DNA of 42,129 bases from CAZEMR01 sp964513465 (GTDB lineage: Bacteria; Bacteroidota; Ignavibacteria; Kapaibacteriales; UBA2268). The notes beneath the pieces were generated by a model. That model made no database searches. It saw only the letters and a list, made by a program, of their open reading frames with translations, and had not been told where the DNA came from. Shown here piece after piece: positions 8,626 to 16,442 of this stretch. The first letter of the stretch is position 1, and each line of letters opens with the position of its first letter. The position numbers were made by a program, and so were the translations under genes. Location of the stretch: NCBI GenBank assembly GCA_964513465.1, contig CAZEMR010000023.1:1-42129 (forward strand), given 5' to 3'.

Positions 8626-9672
8626 TTATGAATTATATTCGCCCGTGACGATGGTCTCGAGCAGAAAGCAATAGCTCTCGTAGCGCCCGAAGTCGATCTC
8701 GCAGGTTTCGACGGCATCCTTCACTGCGCAGCCGGGCTCGTGGGTGTGGGTGCAAGGGATAAATCGGCATTCGTGGCGGAATTCATCGAATTCATGAAAA
8801 TAAAGCGAAAGCTCTTCAGGCTCGATCGCCCACAGCCCGAACTCGCGAATGCCGGGGGTGTCGATTATCGCGCCGCCGCCCTCAAGGTCGAACATCCGCA
8901 CAAAGCTTGTGGTATGGCGGCCCTTGCTGGTGCGTTCGCTAATTTCGTAAACCTGCTGGATTTCCTCGCCCAGCAAGCGGTTGACCAGAGTCGATTTGCC
9001 CGCGCCGGAGGGCCCCGAAAGCACGCATTCCTTATCGGCGAGTCGCCGGGTCAGCTCATCAACGCCCTGACCGCTTAGCGCGCTCATATATATGACATCA
9101 TAGCCGAGGTCGTGATACGGCGCCATCACTTCGCGGATTTCCTCCATATCTACCAGGTCGATTTTGTTAATGCAGATGATGGGCTCAAGCTCGCCCTGCT
9201 CGGCGGCCACAAGGTAGCGGTCGAGCAGGCGGCGGTTGAATCCCTCTCCGGTGGCTGCCATAAACACAAGCAGAATATCAGCATTTGCGGCGATGACGTG
9301 TTCGCGTGGCTTTTTGCCGGGCGCGCGGCGGCTGAGTATGGTCAGGCGCTCTTCGACCGCAACGATCGAGCCGGTGGGCAGTCCGGTGTCTTCGGAAATG
9401 CGGCGTTCACGAACGAATTTAACGCGGTCGCCCACTGCGGTGAGCGAGGAGTTCTCGTGCTTAGAGATCAGTATCCCAGCTACCCGGCACTCGACCGGGG
9501 AGTTGCTGCCTTCGGCGGGCCTAACGAGAAATGTCTTGCCAAGGGAAGCCACGACGATACCATCCTCGGCCTCGGGAGGAATTTTCCCTTTGCTCCGGAC
9601 GATCTTGCTTTTGTCGGATTTGCTGCGCCAGAAGGCTTCTTTTTTCATGCTATGTTCATGCTTTTTAGCCAT
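8626..9672 (-). CDS. rsgA: Ribosome small-subunit-dependent GTPase RsgA
   Basis: 348 residues; a circularly permuted GTPase that helps late 30S maturation. An N-terminal OB fold (about 40-115) precedes the GTPase motifs in permuted order: NKID at 169-172 (G4), SAL at 197-199 (G5), GPSGAGKS at 220-227 (G1), GRHTT at 251-255 (G2) and DTPG at 271-274 (G3). The C-terminal zinc site is C302, C307, H309 and C315 in CRFIPCTHTHEPGCAVK. The first ~35 residues are very basic; a second Met at residue 9 (9648) is an alternative start, and neither has a strong ribosome binding site. It is transcribed divergently from recJ and is followed 50 bases later by the RSH gene. In other bacteria RsgA is bound and inhibited by ppGpp, so the pairing makes functional sense. 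Confidence 0.96.
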   Translation of the reverse strand: MAKKHEHSMKKEAFWRSKSDKSKIVRSKGKIPPEAEDGIVVASLGKTFLVRPAEGSNSPVECRVAGILISKHENSSLTAVGDRVKFVRERRISEDTGLPTGSIVAVEERLTILSRRAPGKKPREHVIAANADILLVFMAATGEGFNRRLLDRYLVAAEQGELEPIICINKIDLVDMEEIREVMAPYHDLGYDVIYMSALSGQGVDELTRRLADKECVLSGPSGAGKSTLVNRLLGEEIQQVYEISERTSKGRHTTSFVRMFDLEGGGAIIDTPGIREFGLWAIEPEELSLYFHEFDEFRHECRFIPCTHTHEPGCAVKDAVETCEIDFGRYESYCFLLETIVTGEYNS

Positions 9673-9735
9673 GTTAGAAAATTATGAAAAAAAATGGAAT
9701 AAAAAATTTAAAAAAATCAAAAAAATAAAAAATTC

Positions 9736-9764
9736 AGTGTGTAAAAAAATCCACACTTTTTTTT
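9736..9764 (+). terminator. Hairpin plus T-run in the rsgA/recJ intergenic region
   Basis: AGTGTG (9736-9741) pairs with CACACT (9752-9757) around an A-rich loop, followed by eight Ts. It resembles a weak rho-independent terminator but lies upstream of recJ with no + strand gene before it. Its T-run contains the -33 TTTG of the recJ promoter, so the hairpin may be incidental. Confidence 0.3.
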
Positions 9765-9792
9765 GCAAATGACTCGAAATTTCGTAAATTTG
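9762..9792 (+). promoter_or_regulatory. Bacteroidota-type promoter for recJ
   Basis: TTTG at 9762-9765, exactly 19 bases, then TAAATTTG at 9785-9792: a full match to -33 TTTG / -7 TAnnTTTG. It predicts a leader of roughly 25-30 bases before the TTG start of recJ. Confidence 0.7.
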
Positions 9793-9824
9793 AATCAGTT
9801 AGTAATTAATTTAGGTTTTGTTAA

Positions 9825-11522
9825 TTGAAATATCGTTGGACATTAAATCAAAAAACTGATGAAGAAACCATACGCAATTTAGTAAGTTCCCTGAAGATTC
9901 CCAAGAGCCTGGCCAATGTGCTGGTTTCGCGCGGTTTGCAATCCGCCGAAGATGCTTTGAATTTTTTCGAACCAAGTTTGAAGGATTTGCATGATCCCTT
10001 TCTGATGGACCAAATGGACCTTGCAGCCGACAGAATACTGCTGGCAGTAGAGAGAGGGGAAATTATCTGGATACATGGGGACTACGACGTCGACGGGACG
10101 TCGAGCACTGCGATGCTTCTTCAGTTTCTCCGTGAAATCGGCGGAAAGGTGGACTACTACATCCCCGACCGGTTTGACGAAGGGTATGGTCTGTCCCGCA
10201 AAAGCGTCGACCTCGCAATCGGGGCCGGAGTTTCGCTGGTCGTGACCGTCGATGTGGGAATCACTTCCTTCGACGCGCTGGAATATACCCGCGAGAAAAA
10301 AATCGACACAATTATTTGTGATCACCACGAGCCGGGAGATACCATCCCGGACGTCCTTGCTATCATCGATCCCATCAAGCCAGGCTGCGATTATCCATTC
10401 AAATTCCTGGCCGCCTGCGGAGTCGTATTCAAGCTGGTGCAGGCTATGTGTTCCCGGCTGGAAATGAACGAGAAGGCCTATGAATATCTCGATTTTGTGG
10501 CTATTGCTTCGGCGGCCGATATGGTGCCGCTGATAGGCGAAAACCGCATTCTTGTGCATTACGGCCTGAAGCAGCTCAACCGCAAGCCCCGCCCGGGTAT
10601 CAACGGCCTGATCCATTGCACCGGCCTCAAAACAGGATCGATCACAGCTTCCAATATCGTATATGCAATCGCGCCGCTCATCAACGCCGCCGGACGTCTC
10701 GGAGACGCCCGCCGCTCAGTCGAAATGATGTCCTCCGGCGACGAGATAGCAGCATTTCGCATTGCCCAGCAGCTCGAGCAGGAAAACCGCCGCCGCCGCG
10801 TATTCGACGAACAGACTTTCGAAAACGCAATGCCTCTGGCCGACGAATTGCTCGAAGGCAAGAACCGCCGTTCGCTAGTACTGCACGGGCGCAACTGGCA
10901 CGCTGGGGTTATCGGAATTGTGGCATCGCGCCTGGTAGACCGCTACCATCTGCCGACCGTCCTTCTCACCTCGGTCGAGGGCGTTGCCAAAGGCAGCGCG
11001 CGCAGCATCAGCGATTTCGATATTCATACTGCGCTGCGCGAATGCGCCGATCTGCTGATCGAATTCGGAGGGCATAAACACGCCGCAGGGCTGTCGCTAT
11101 TGGTCGAAAATATACCGGAATTCCGGGAGAGATTCGACGAAATTGCCCGAACCAGCATCAGTCATGAGATGCTGATACCAGAGATTATGATCGACTCAGA
11201 GCTGCAACTGAACGAACTTTCGCCGAAATTCCTCAAAATTCTGAACAAATTCGCCCCCTATGGATATGAAAATTACAAGCCGGTATTTATTTCGCGCGGC
11301 GTCACCAGCCGCAACGGAGTCAAAATCGTCGGCAATAATACATTAAAATTCCGGGCGTATCAGAATAATTTCGTGATCGATGCGATTGGCTATAATCTGG
11401 CCGACAAGGCGCCCATCTGCCGCAGCGGACGCCCGTTTTCGATACTATATAATCTCGAGACAAATTCATTTACCGGGCAGCGTTCGCCACAGCTATTGAT
11501 CAAGGATATTAAGGCGGACTGA
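9825..11522 (+). CDS. recJ: Single-stranded-DNA-specific exonuclease RecJ
   Basis: 565 residues; a 5'-to-3' exonuclease on single-stranded DNA used in recombination and mismatch or base-excision repair. DHH-family motifs are in order: HGDYDVDGTSS (~85-95), VTVDVGITS, CDHHE (~165-168), AACGVVFKLV, then the DHHA1 domain with GGHKHAAGLSL (~415-425) and a C-terminal OB-like region. The frame opens with TTG at 9825. The resulting N-terminus KYRWTLN resembles other RecJ starts, and TTTAGG lies upstream, so TTG is probably the true start. The Dna2-like helicase gene begins 5 bases after the stop, so the two are almost certainly one transcript. Confidence 0.96.
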   Translation: MKYRWTLNQKTDEETIRNLVSSLKIPKSLANVLVSRGLQSAEDALNFFEPSLKDLHDPFLMDQMDLAADRILLAVERGEIIWIHGDYDVDGTSSTAMLLQFLREIGGKVDYYIPDRFDEGYGLSRKSVDLAIGAGVSLVVTVDVGITSFDALEYTREKKIDTIICDHHEPGDTIPDVLAIIDPIKPGCDYPFKFLAACGVVFKLVQAMCSRLEMNEKAYEYLDFVAIASAADMVPLIGENRILVHYGLKQLNRKPRPGINGLIHCTGLKTGSITASNIVYAIAPLINAAGRLGDARRSVEMMSSGDEIAAFRIAQQLEQENRRRRVFDEQTFENAMPLADELLEGKNRRSLVLHGRNWHAGVIGIVASRLVDRYHLPTVLLTSVEGVAKGSARSISDFDIHTALRECADLLIEFGGHKHAAGLSLLVENIPEFRERFDEIARTSISHEMLIPEIMIDSELQLNELSPKFLKILNKFAPYGYENYKPVFISRGVTSRNGVKIVGNNTLKFRAYQNNFVIDAIGYNLADKAPICRSGRPFSILYNLETNSFTGQRSPQLLIKDIKAD

Positions 11523-11527
11523 AAGCG

Positions 11528-14500
11528 ATGCTGAGCAGCGGTAGCGCAAATCTGAATTACCTGGCGCTGGAAGAAATCATAACCGCCGGTCCCGAGCCGG
11601 CGGACGGCATCGCCGCAGTGCATTCGGCGCTGAAGGAGATGTTCGTCGAAGTAAGCTCCGAGAGCGGCCAGTTTTTTACGAATTTTTATACACGCGCTAT
11701 ATATATATTCGACCAGTATGAATTCCCCGAAGAATTGCGCAGTCGGATAATTGCGCTCAATTTTTTTACCGGCCGCCTGGCCAGAAACCGGTTGCTGTTT
11801 TGTTCTCATGCGGATTTTATGGCCGCCGCGGCTATTTTGGCAGAGTCGACAGAGCGGCTTTCGGGCGAAGTAATTCCATCCGTATTAAAGATAAAGACTT
11901 CCGAATATTATCAGACACGATTCACATTCGAAAAAGTAAGCCGCCCCGGCGAGACCGCAGATTTCCTGAGGGCAATCGTCACAGACCGCGGAGAGTATAA
12001 CAAATCCACAGAGCCAAAGAAGGAATCCGCCCTACTCGTGCTCAGCGCCGAAGACGGGCATGAGATAACCATGAGGATGTACGGACGCTGGGCGCAGATA
12101 TGGAGACTGGTTCATCCGGGGTCGACATTGAATATCTTCGCGGCGCGCGCCTCGGCCGATCGGGAGGATTATTATGTGACCACATCGGACACACTGATCG
12201 TGCTCGAGCCGGATTATCTGATCGACGTGACCCATCTGGCGGAATGCTTCGGTCGCAATGGAGCAAGTCTGGCGCATTATTTATTTAAAAAATTTCAGAA
12301 TGGCTCGATCGGCGCAAAGATGGTGCTGGGAAATATGGTCAATTATTTTTTCGATGCCCTGATCGAAGACCCCGACGCCCAATTCGATGTTTTATACGAA
12401 AATGCGCTTAAGTCGCGGCCCATGCAGATATTCGCTCTGGCAATCGCCGACCCCGACGGCAGTCGTCGCCTGCGCACGGAATCGGCCATGCACTTCCAGA
12501 GGCTGCGCGAAATTATTCCCGAAATAATTGCCGGGCATATCAGCGTCGAGCCATCGTTCATATCTCCCTGCTTCGGGCTGCAGGGGCGGCTCGATGCCCT
12601 GATCGAATATGACGCCGATCCCCGGCGCAAAAATATTATCGAACTTAAATCAGGCCGCGCGCCTGCAACTTCGCTATATATAAAGGGCGACGACGGCGCC
12701 GCAGTGCCCATCGCTATCTGGAGCAATCACATCGCCCAGGCGACCTGCTACAATATGCTGCTGGATTCGACCTTTGCCGGGCGCACGGGAAATTCGCAGA
12801 TTTTATATTCATCGACGTCGGATTATCCACTTCGCAACGCGCCGAATATCATGCGATATAAGCGCGAGGTGGCGATGTTTCGCAATTTCTGCGTGGCGGC
12901 CGATCTGGCGCTGGTCCGCGGGAAATATTCAATGCTCGATCGCATCAGTCCGGCTCGCTTCGGCGATATGCCGCCATATCTCGAGGGGGATGTATCGAAA
13001 TTCGCGCGGATATATGATTCGCTTGACGAGTCCGAACGCCTTTATTTTCATATATATATAAAATTTATTCAATCCGAGATATTATTCGGAAAAACCGGCG
13101 ACGGCGCAAACGGCAGCGCAGGATTCGCCTCGCTATGGCGAGATCCGATTGCCGGTAAATATTCGTCGAGCTACGTAATCCCGGATATGCGGCTCGACTC
13201 CGACGGATCGGATTTTGGCCGGGGTTACCTGAAATTTATCCGCACCGACGGCGAGGACGCCAAAACAATCCGCCGGGGAGATCTCGCTGTGCTTTACCCC
13301 ACCGACGCCGATGGCAACTCGCTCTTGCTGCGCAATCAGATAGTCAAGGGCACGGTGAAATCAATCGACAGCGGCGGGCTTGTGCTCAGCCTGCGGAATA
13401 AAATGTCGCGCCGGGAATTCTATTCCGAATACGAACGGTGGAATCTCGAGCCCGACCGAATCGACGCGACCAGCCAGGCTATGTTCCGCTCGCTCTATGG
13501 GCTGATGGAGGCAGCGCCCGAAAAAAGACGAATGATAATGGGGCTATTGCCGCCTCGATTTGCAGACAATGAAATCGCCGACCGCCCCGAGCTTAACGAG
13601 ATTCAGAATGAATTGCTCAAAAAAGCTGTCAATGCCCGCGATTATTTCCTCGTTCAGGGACCGCCCGGCACCGGCAAGACCTCGTATATGCTTCGGGCTA
13701 TCGTCGATCATATACATAAAAATTCTGACGAAAATATTCTTCTGCTGGCCTATACAAACCGCGCCTGCGACGAAATCTGCTCTGCGCTGAAGACGATCGA
13801 GCCGGCCGTCCCGTTCGTCCGCGCGGGGTATAAGGAATCATCGGAGCACACCGACAAATTGATCTCGATGCTCAGCGAATCGATGGATTTCCGGGAATTA
13901 TTTTTATTGGTAAAAAAATCGAGAATCGTAGTGGCTACCGTCTCGACGGCGCTCACCAGCAGCGAGATATTCGATTTGAAGCATTTCCATACGATGATAA
14001 TCGACGAGGCATCGCAGATACTCGAGCCGCAGATCGTCGGCATCATTGCCCGCGCCGACCGATTCATCATGATTGGAGACGAACGCCAGCTTCCCGCAAT
14101 CGTCACCCAATCCAATGAGCAATGCGAAATCGAGGATGAATCATTGCTCAATATCGGCCTCGGCTCGACCGCCGGCTCGCTCTTCGAGCGGCTCGCGGCA
14201 AGGGCTGCCTCGGAGAAATGGCCCGACGCGAGCGGAATGCTGCGGCGCCAGGCCCGAATGCATGAGGACATCCAGCGCCTCGCCAACGAAATGTTCTACG
14301 GCGGTGGATTGATGACATTCCCCGATATTGCACGCCAGCACGCTAAGGATGACAAAATTTCGGAATACGGCTCGACCGAATCGGTATTGATTGCCCGCAG
14401 CCGCACATTATATATTGATTCCGAACGCGAGAGCGGCTCGAAGGTCCACCACGCAGAGGCACGCCGCGCCGCACAGATAGCCGGTCTTGTCCGCGAAATT

Positions 14501-14908
14501 TACGGGACTGCGTTCGATGAGAACACCGTTGGCATAATATCGCCATTCCGCGCGCAGTGCGCCGAAATCAGGCGGCGGCTCGGGCCGGAGCTTGCCGGGA
14601 TGGTCGCGGTCGATACTGTCGAGCGCTACCAGGGCTCGCAGCGGGATATCATCATAATATCGTTGGCGGTGAATTATCCGGGGCAACTGGAAATGATTTC
14701 GCGAAGCGCAAAAATAAACGGCAGCGAAATAGACCGCAAGCTGAATGTGGCCATCACCCGTGCGCGCGAGCGAGTAATCGTGCTTGGCCGCCGCGAATTA
14801 TTATCGAAAAGCCCGGCTTATTCACAGATGATCGATATCATTTCAGGCGCGTGGGCAGCCATATCGCATCAGGAATTTGACGCAGAATTCAACAATAAAT
14901 ATTTATAA
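11528..14908 (+). CDS. Dna2-like nuclease-helicase (PD-(D/E)XK + SF1B)
   Basis: 1126 residues in the arrangement of eukaryotic Dna2. The N-terminal half holds a Cas4/RecB-like nuclease: GRLDAL (~355), IELKSG (~372) and QATCY provide the D, E-x-K and Q-x3-Y motifs. The C-terminal half is a superfamily 1 helicase: Walker A GPPGTGKT (~711), LLAYTNRACDEI, DEAS (~825), MIGDERQLPAIV, TVERYQGSQRDIIIISL and LNVAITRARERVIVLG. In Dna2 and Cas4 the nuclease is stapled by four Cys binding an Fe-S cluster; here I see no C-x2-C-x5-C after the Q-x3-Y motif, so the cluster appears to be lost. It likely processes DNA ends or flaps. It begins 5 bases after recJ, giving a probable two-gene repair operon. No close bacterial gene name is assigned. 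Confidence 0.85.
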   Translation: MLSSGSANLNYLALEEIITAGPEPADGIAAVHSALKEMFVEVSSESGQFFTNFYTRAIYIFDQYEFPEELRSRIIALNFFTGRLARNRLLFCSHADFMAAAAILAESTERLSGEVIPSVLKIKTSEYYQTRFTFEKVSRPGETADFLRAIVTDRGEYNKSTEPKKESALLVLSAEDGHEITMRMYGRWAQIWRLVHPGSTLNIFAARASADREDYYVTTSDTLIVLEPDYLIDVTHLAECFGRNGASLAHYLFKKFQNGSIGAKMVLGNMVNYFFDALIEDPDAQFDVLYENALKSRPMQIFALAIADPDGSRRLRTESAMHFQRLREIIPEIIAGHISVEPSFISPCFGLQGRLDALIEYDADPRRKNIIELKSGRAPATSLYIKGDDGAAVPIAIWSNHIAQATCYNMLLDSTFAGRTGNSQILYSSTSDYPLRNAPNIMRYKREVAMFRNFCVAADLALVRGKYSMLDRISPARFGDMPPYLEGDVSKFARIYDSLDESERLYFHIYIKFIQSEILFGKTGDGANGSAGFASLWRDPIAGKYSSSYVIPDMRLDSDGSDFGRGYLKFIRTDGEDAKTIRRGDLAVLYPTDADGNSLLLRNQIVKGTVKSIDSGGLVLSLRNKMSRREFYSEYERWNLEPDRIDATSQAMFRSLYGLMEAAPEKRRMIMGLLPPRFADNEIADRPELNEIQNELLKKAVNARDYFLVQGPPGTGKTSYMLRAIVDHIHKNSDENILLLAYTNRACDEICSALKTIEPAVPFVRAGYKESSEHTDKLISMLSESMDFRELFLLVKKSRIVVATVSTALTSSEIFDLKHFHTMIIDEASQILEPQIVGIIARADRFIMIGDERQLPAIVTQSNEQCEIEDESLLNIGLGSTAGSLFERLAARAASEKWPDASGMLRRQARMHEDIQRLANEMFYGGGLMTFPDIARQHAKDDKISEYGSTESVLIARSRTLYIDSERESGSKVHHAEARRAAQIAGLVREIYGTAFDENTVGIISPFRAQCAEIRRRLGPELAGMVAVDTVERYQGSQRDIIIISLAVNYPGQLEMISRSAKINGSEIDRKLNVAITRARERVIVLGRRELLSKSPAYSQMIDIISGAWAAISHQEFDAEFNNKYL

Positions 14909-14953
14909 TAGTTGTCTCTATGTAATCTTAAGATAAATCGCGCAAATATTTCG

Positions 14954-14984
14954 TTTGCCTTTTATTATTAATGGATTAATTTTT
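14954..14984 (+). promoter_or_regulatory. Candidate promoter for yebC
   Basis: TTTG at 14954-14957, 19 bases, TAATTTTT at 14977-14984 (one mismatch from TAnnTTTG). It lies in the 141-base AT-rich gap after the helicase gene and would give a ~60-base leader. Confidence 0.5.
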
Positions 14985-15049
14985 ATATTGAGAAAATAAA
15001 ATCCATCCGATTTTAAAAATTTGTTAAATAAATTATCGCAAGAATACCT

Positions 15050-15805
15050 ATGTCAGGTCACAGCAAATGGGCAAATATTAAGCACAGAAAGGGCCGCCAG
15101 GACGCCAAACGCGGCAAGATTTTCACCCGGCTGGGCAAGGAGATCACAATCGCGGCGCGCGAGGGCGGCGGCGATGTCGATGCCAACTCCCGCCTGAGGC
15201 TGGCAGTCCAGAACGCCCGCGCGGCTAATATGCCCCAGGAAAATATCAAACGCGCAATCCAGCGCGGCACCGGCGAAATCGAAGGCGTTAACTACGAAGA
15301 AGTTACCTACGAGGGCTACGCTCCCAACGGAGTGGCGGTAATTCTCGAAGCGGTCACCGACAACAAAAACCGCACGGTGGCAGAAATCCGCGCTATGTTC
15401 AGCAAGCTCGGCGGCAATCTTGGCGAGACCAATTCGGTGGCGTGGAATTTTGAGCGCAAAGGCGTGTTCAACGTCAAAACCGACGGCCGCGACGAAGAAG
15501 AAATGCTCGAAATTGTGCTCGAATCGGGCGCAGAGGATATGGAATACGACACCGAAACCACCCGGATCATATGTCCGCTGGAGGATTTCGCAACTGTGAA
15601 CCGCTACCTTGAGGAAAACAAAATCCCGACCGAGGAAAGCAAGCTCGAATACATTCCCCAGAATGTGGTGGGAATCAGCGATGTGATGGCAGCCAAAAAA
15701 GTTCTGAAATTCGTTGAATCATTCGAAGACCACGACGACGTCCAGAATGTGTTCTCGAATTTCGATATAGACGAATCTATCATCGAGCAGGCAACTGCGG
15801 ACTAA
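15050..15805 (+). CDS. yebC: YebC/PmpR-family protein
   Basis: 251 residues, the usual family length. The N-terminus MSGHSKWANIKHRKGRQDAK is the family signature, followed by GNLGETNSVAWNFERKGVF and the three-domain layout of YebC proteins. Family members were first described as DNA-binding transcriptional regulators; more recent work on relatives supports a role in relieving ribosome stalling. Which applies here cannot be read from the sequence. The ATG at 15050 starts the conserved block exactly. yebC next to ruvC is a common bacterial arrangement. It is followed by a terminator-like hairpin at 15832-15868. Confidence 0.96.
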   Translation: MSGHSKWANIKHRKGRQDAKRGKIFTRLGKEITIAAREGGGDVDANSRLRLAVQNARAANMPQENIKRAIQRGTGEIEGVNYEEVTYEGYAPNGVAVILEAVTDNKNRTVAEIRAMFSKLGGNLGETNSVAWNFERKGVFNVKTDGRDEEEMLEIVLESGAEDMEYDTETTRIICPLEDFATVNRYLEENKIPTEESKLEYIPQNVVGISDVMAAKKVLKFVESFEDHDDVQNVFSNFDIDESIIEQATAD

Positions 15806-15822
15806 GCGATGATGGAGGCAGT

Positions 15823-15879
15823 ATGAGCATTGCGTCGCCTGAGGTAAGTCCGCGGGCGACGCTTTTTTATTATATATAA
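15823..15879 (+). CDS. Possible 18-codon leader peptide before ruvC
   Basis: A short frame ATG (15823) to TAA (15877-15879) encodes MSIASPEVSPRATLFYYI. GGAGG at 15814-15818 is 4 bases before the ATG. The frame runs through the whole terminator stem, so a translating ribosome would melt it. The stop is 11 bases before the GTG of ruvC. It could be a leader peptide coupling translation to antitermination, or a chance ORF; no homology can be judged. Confidence 0.3.
   Translation: MSIASPEVSPRATLFYYI
15832..15868 (+). terminator. Rho-independent terminator or attenuator between yebC and ruvC
   Basis: GCGTCGCC (15832-15839) pairs perfectly with GGCGACGC (15855-15862), with a 15-base loop and six Ts (15863-15868). 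Only 22 bases remain before the ruvC start, too few for an independent promoter. It therefore more likely attenuates ruvC than insulates it. Confidence 0.8.
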
Positions 15880-15890
15880 ACGGGGGGAAA

Positions 15891-16442
15891 GTGATAATAC
15901 TCGGAATCGATCCCGGCTCGGTCAACTGCGGCTGGGGAGTCATTAGCGCGGCCGATGACGGAGCGCTGCGGGTGGTCGAATACGGCGTTATTCGAGCCAA
16001 AAAGGCGGATGCGAATATGCCCGGCCGCCTGAAGGAGATTTATACCCGGCTCGGCCAGGTGATCCATCGTAACCGGCCGGACTGCGCGGTGTTCGAATCG
16101 GCATTTTATTCGCGAAATGTCCAGTCGCTGATGAAGCTTTCGCACGCGCGGGCGGCGGCAGTGCTGGCGACGGTGATGGAGGATATAGCAATCGAGGAAT
16201 ACACCCCGCGCGAGGTAAAAAAATCAGTTACCGGCCGTGGCAATGCGGGCAAAGAGCAGGTGGACTTCATGGTGCGGCGGATGCTCGGAATTACGGAAAG
16301 CCCGGAGTTTTTCGACGCCACCGACGCGCTGGCGGTGGCGATATGCTATTCGATAAAGCGTCGCTCGCCGAAGAATTCGGCTGGATCGTGGGAGGATTTC
16401 CTTAAAAAGAATTCCGCGCGGATAGTCGATCCGAATAAATAA
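15891..16442 (+). CDS. ruvC: Holliday junction resolvase RuvC
   Basis: 183 residues, normal for the family. RuvC is a dimeric, metal-dependent endonuclease that cuts Holliday junctions made mobile by RuvAB. The four acidic catalytic positions are visible: D7 in GIDPGS, E69 in FESAFY, and D142 and D145 in FDATDALAVA (the first is His in E. coli, Asp in many others). The start is GTG at 15891, directly preceded by the strong ribosome binding site GGGGGGAAA. ruvA and ruvB are not in the window. The stop TAA abuts the stop of the convergent histidine kinase with no base between them. Confidence 0.97.
   Translation: MIILGIDPGSVNCGWGVISAADDGALRVVEYGVIRAKKADANMPGRLKEIYTRLGQVIHRNRPDCAVFESAFYSRNVQSLMKLSHARAAAVLATVMEDIAIEEYTPREVKKSVTGRGNAGKEQVDFMVRRMLGITESPEFFDATDALAVAICYSIKRRSPKNSAGSWEDFLKKNSARIVDPNK

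Noticed and set aside
15806..15831. Stand-alone ruvC promoter after yebC
   Set aside because: No TTTG/TAnnTTTG pair fits between the yebC stop and the terminator; read-through from yebC is more likely.
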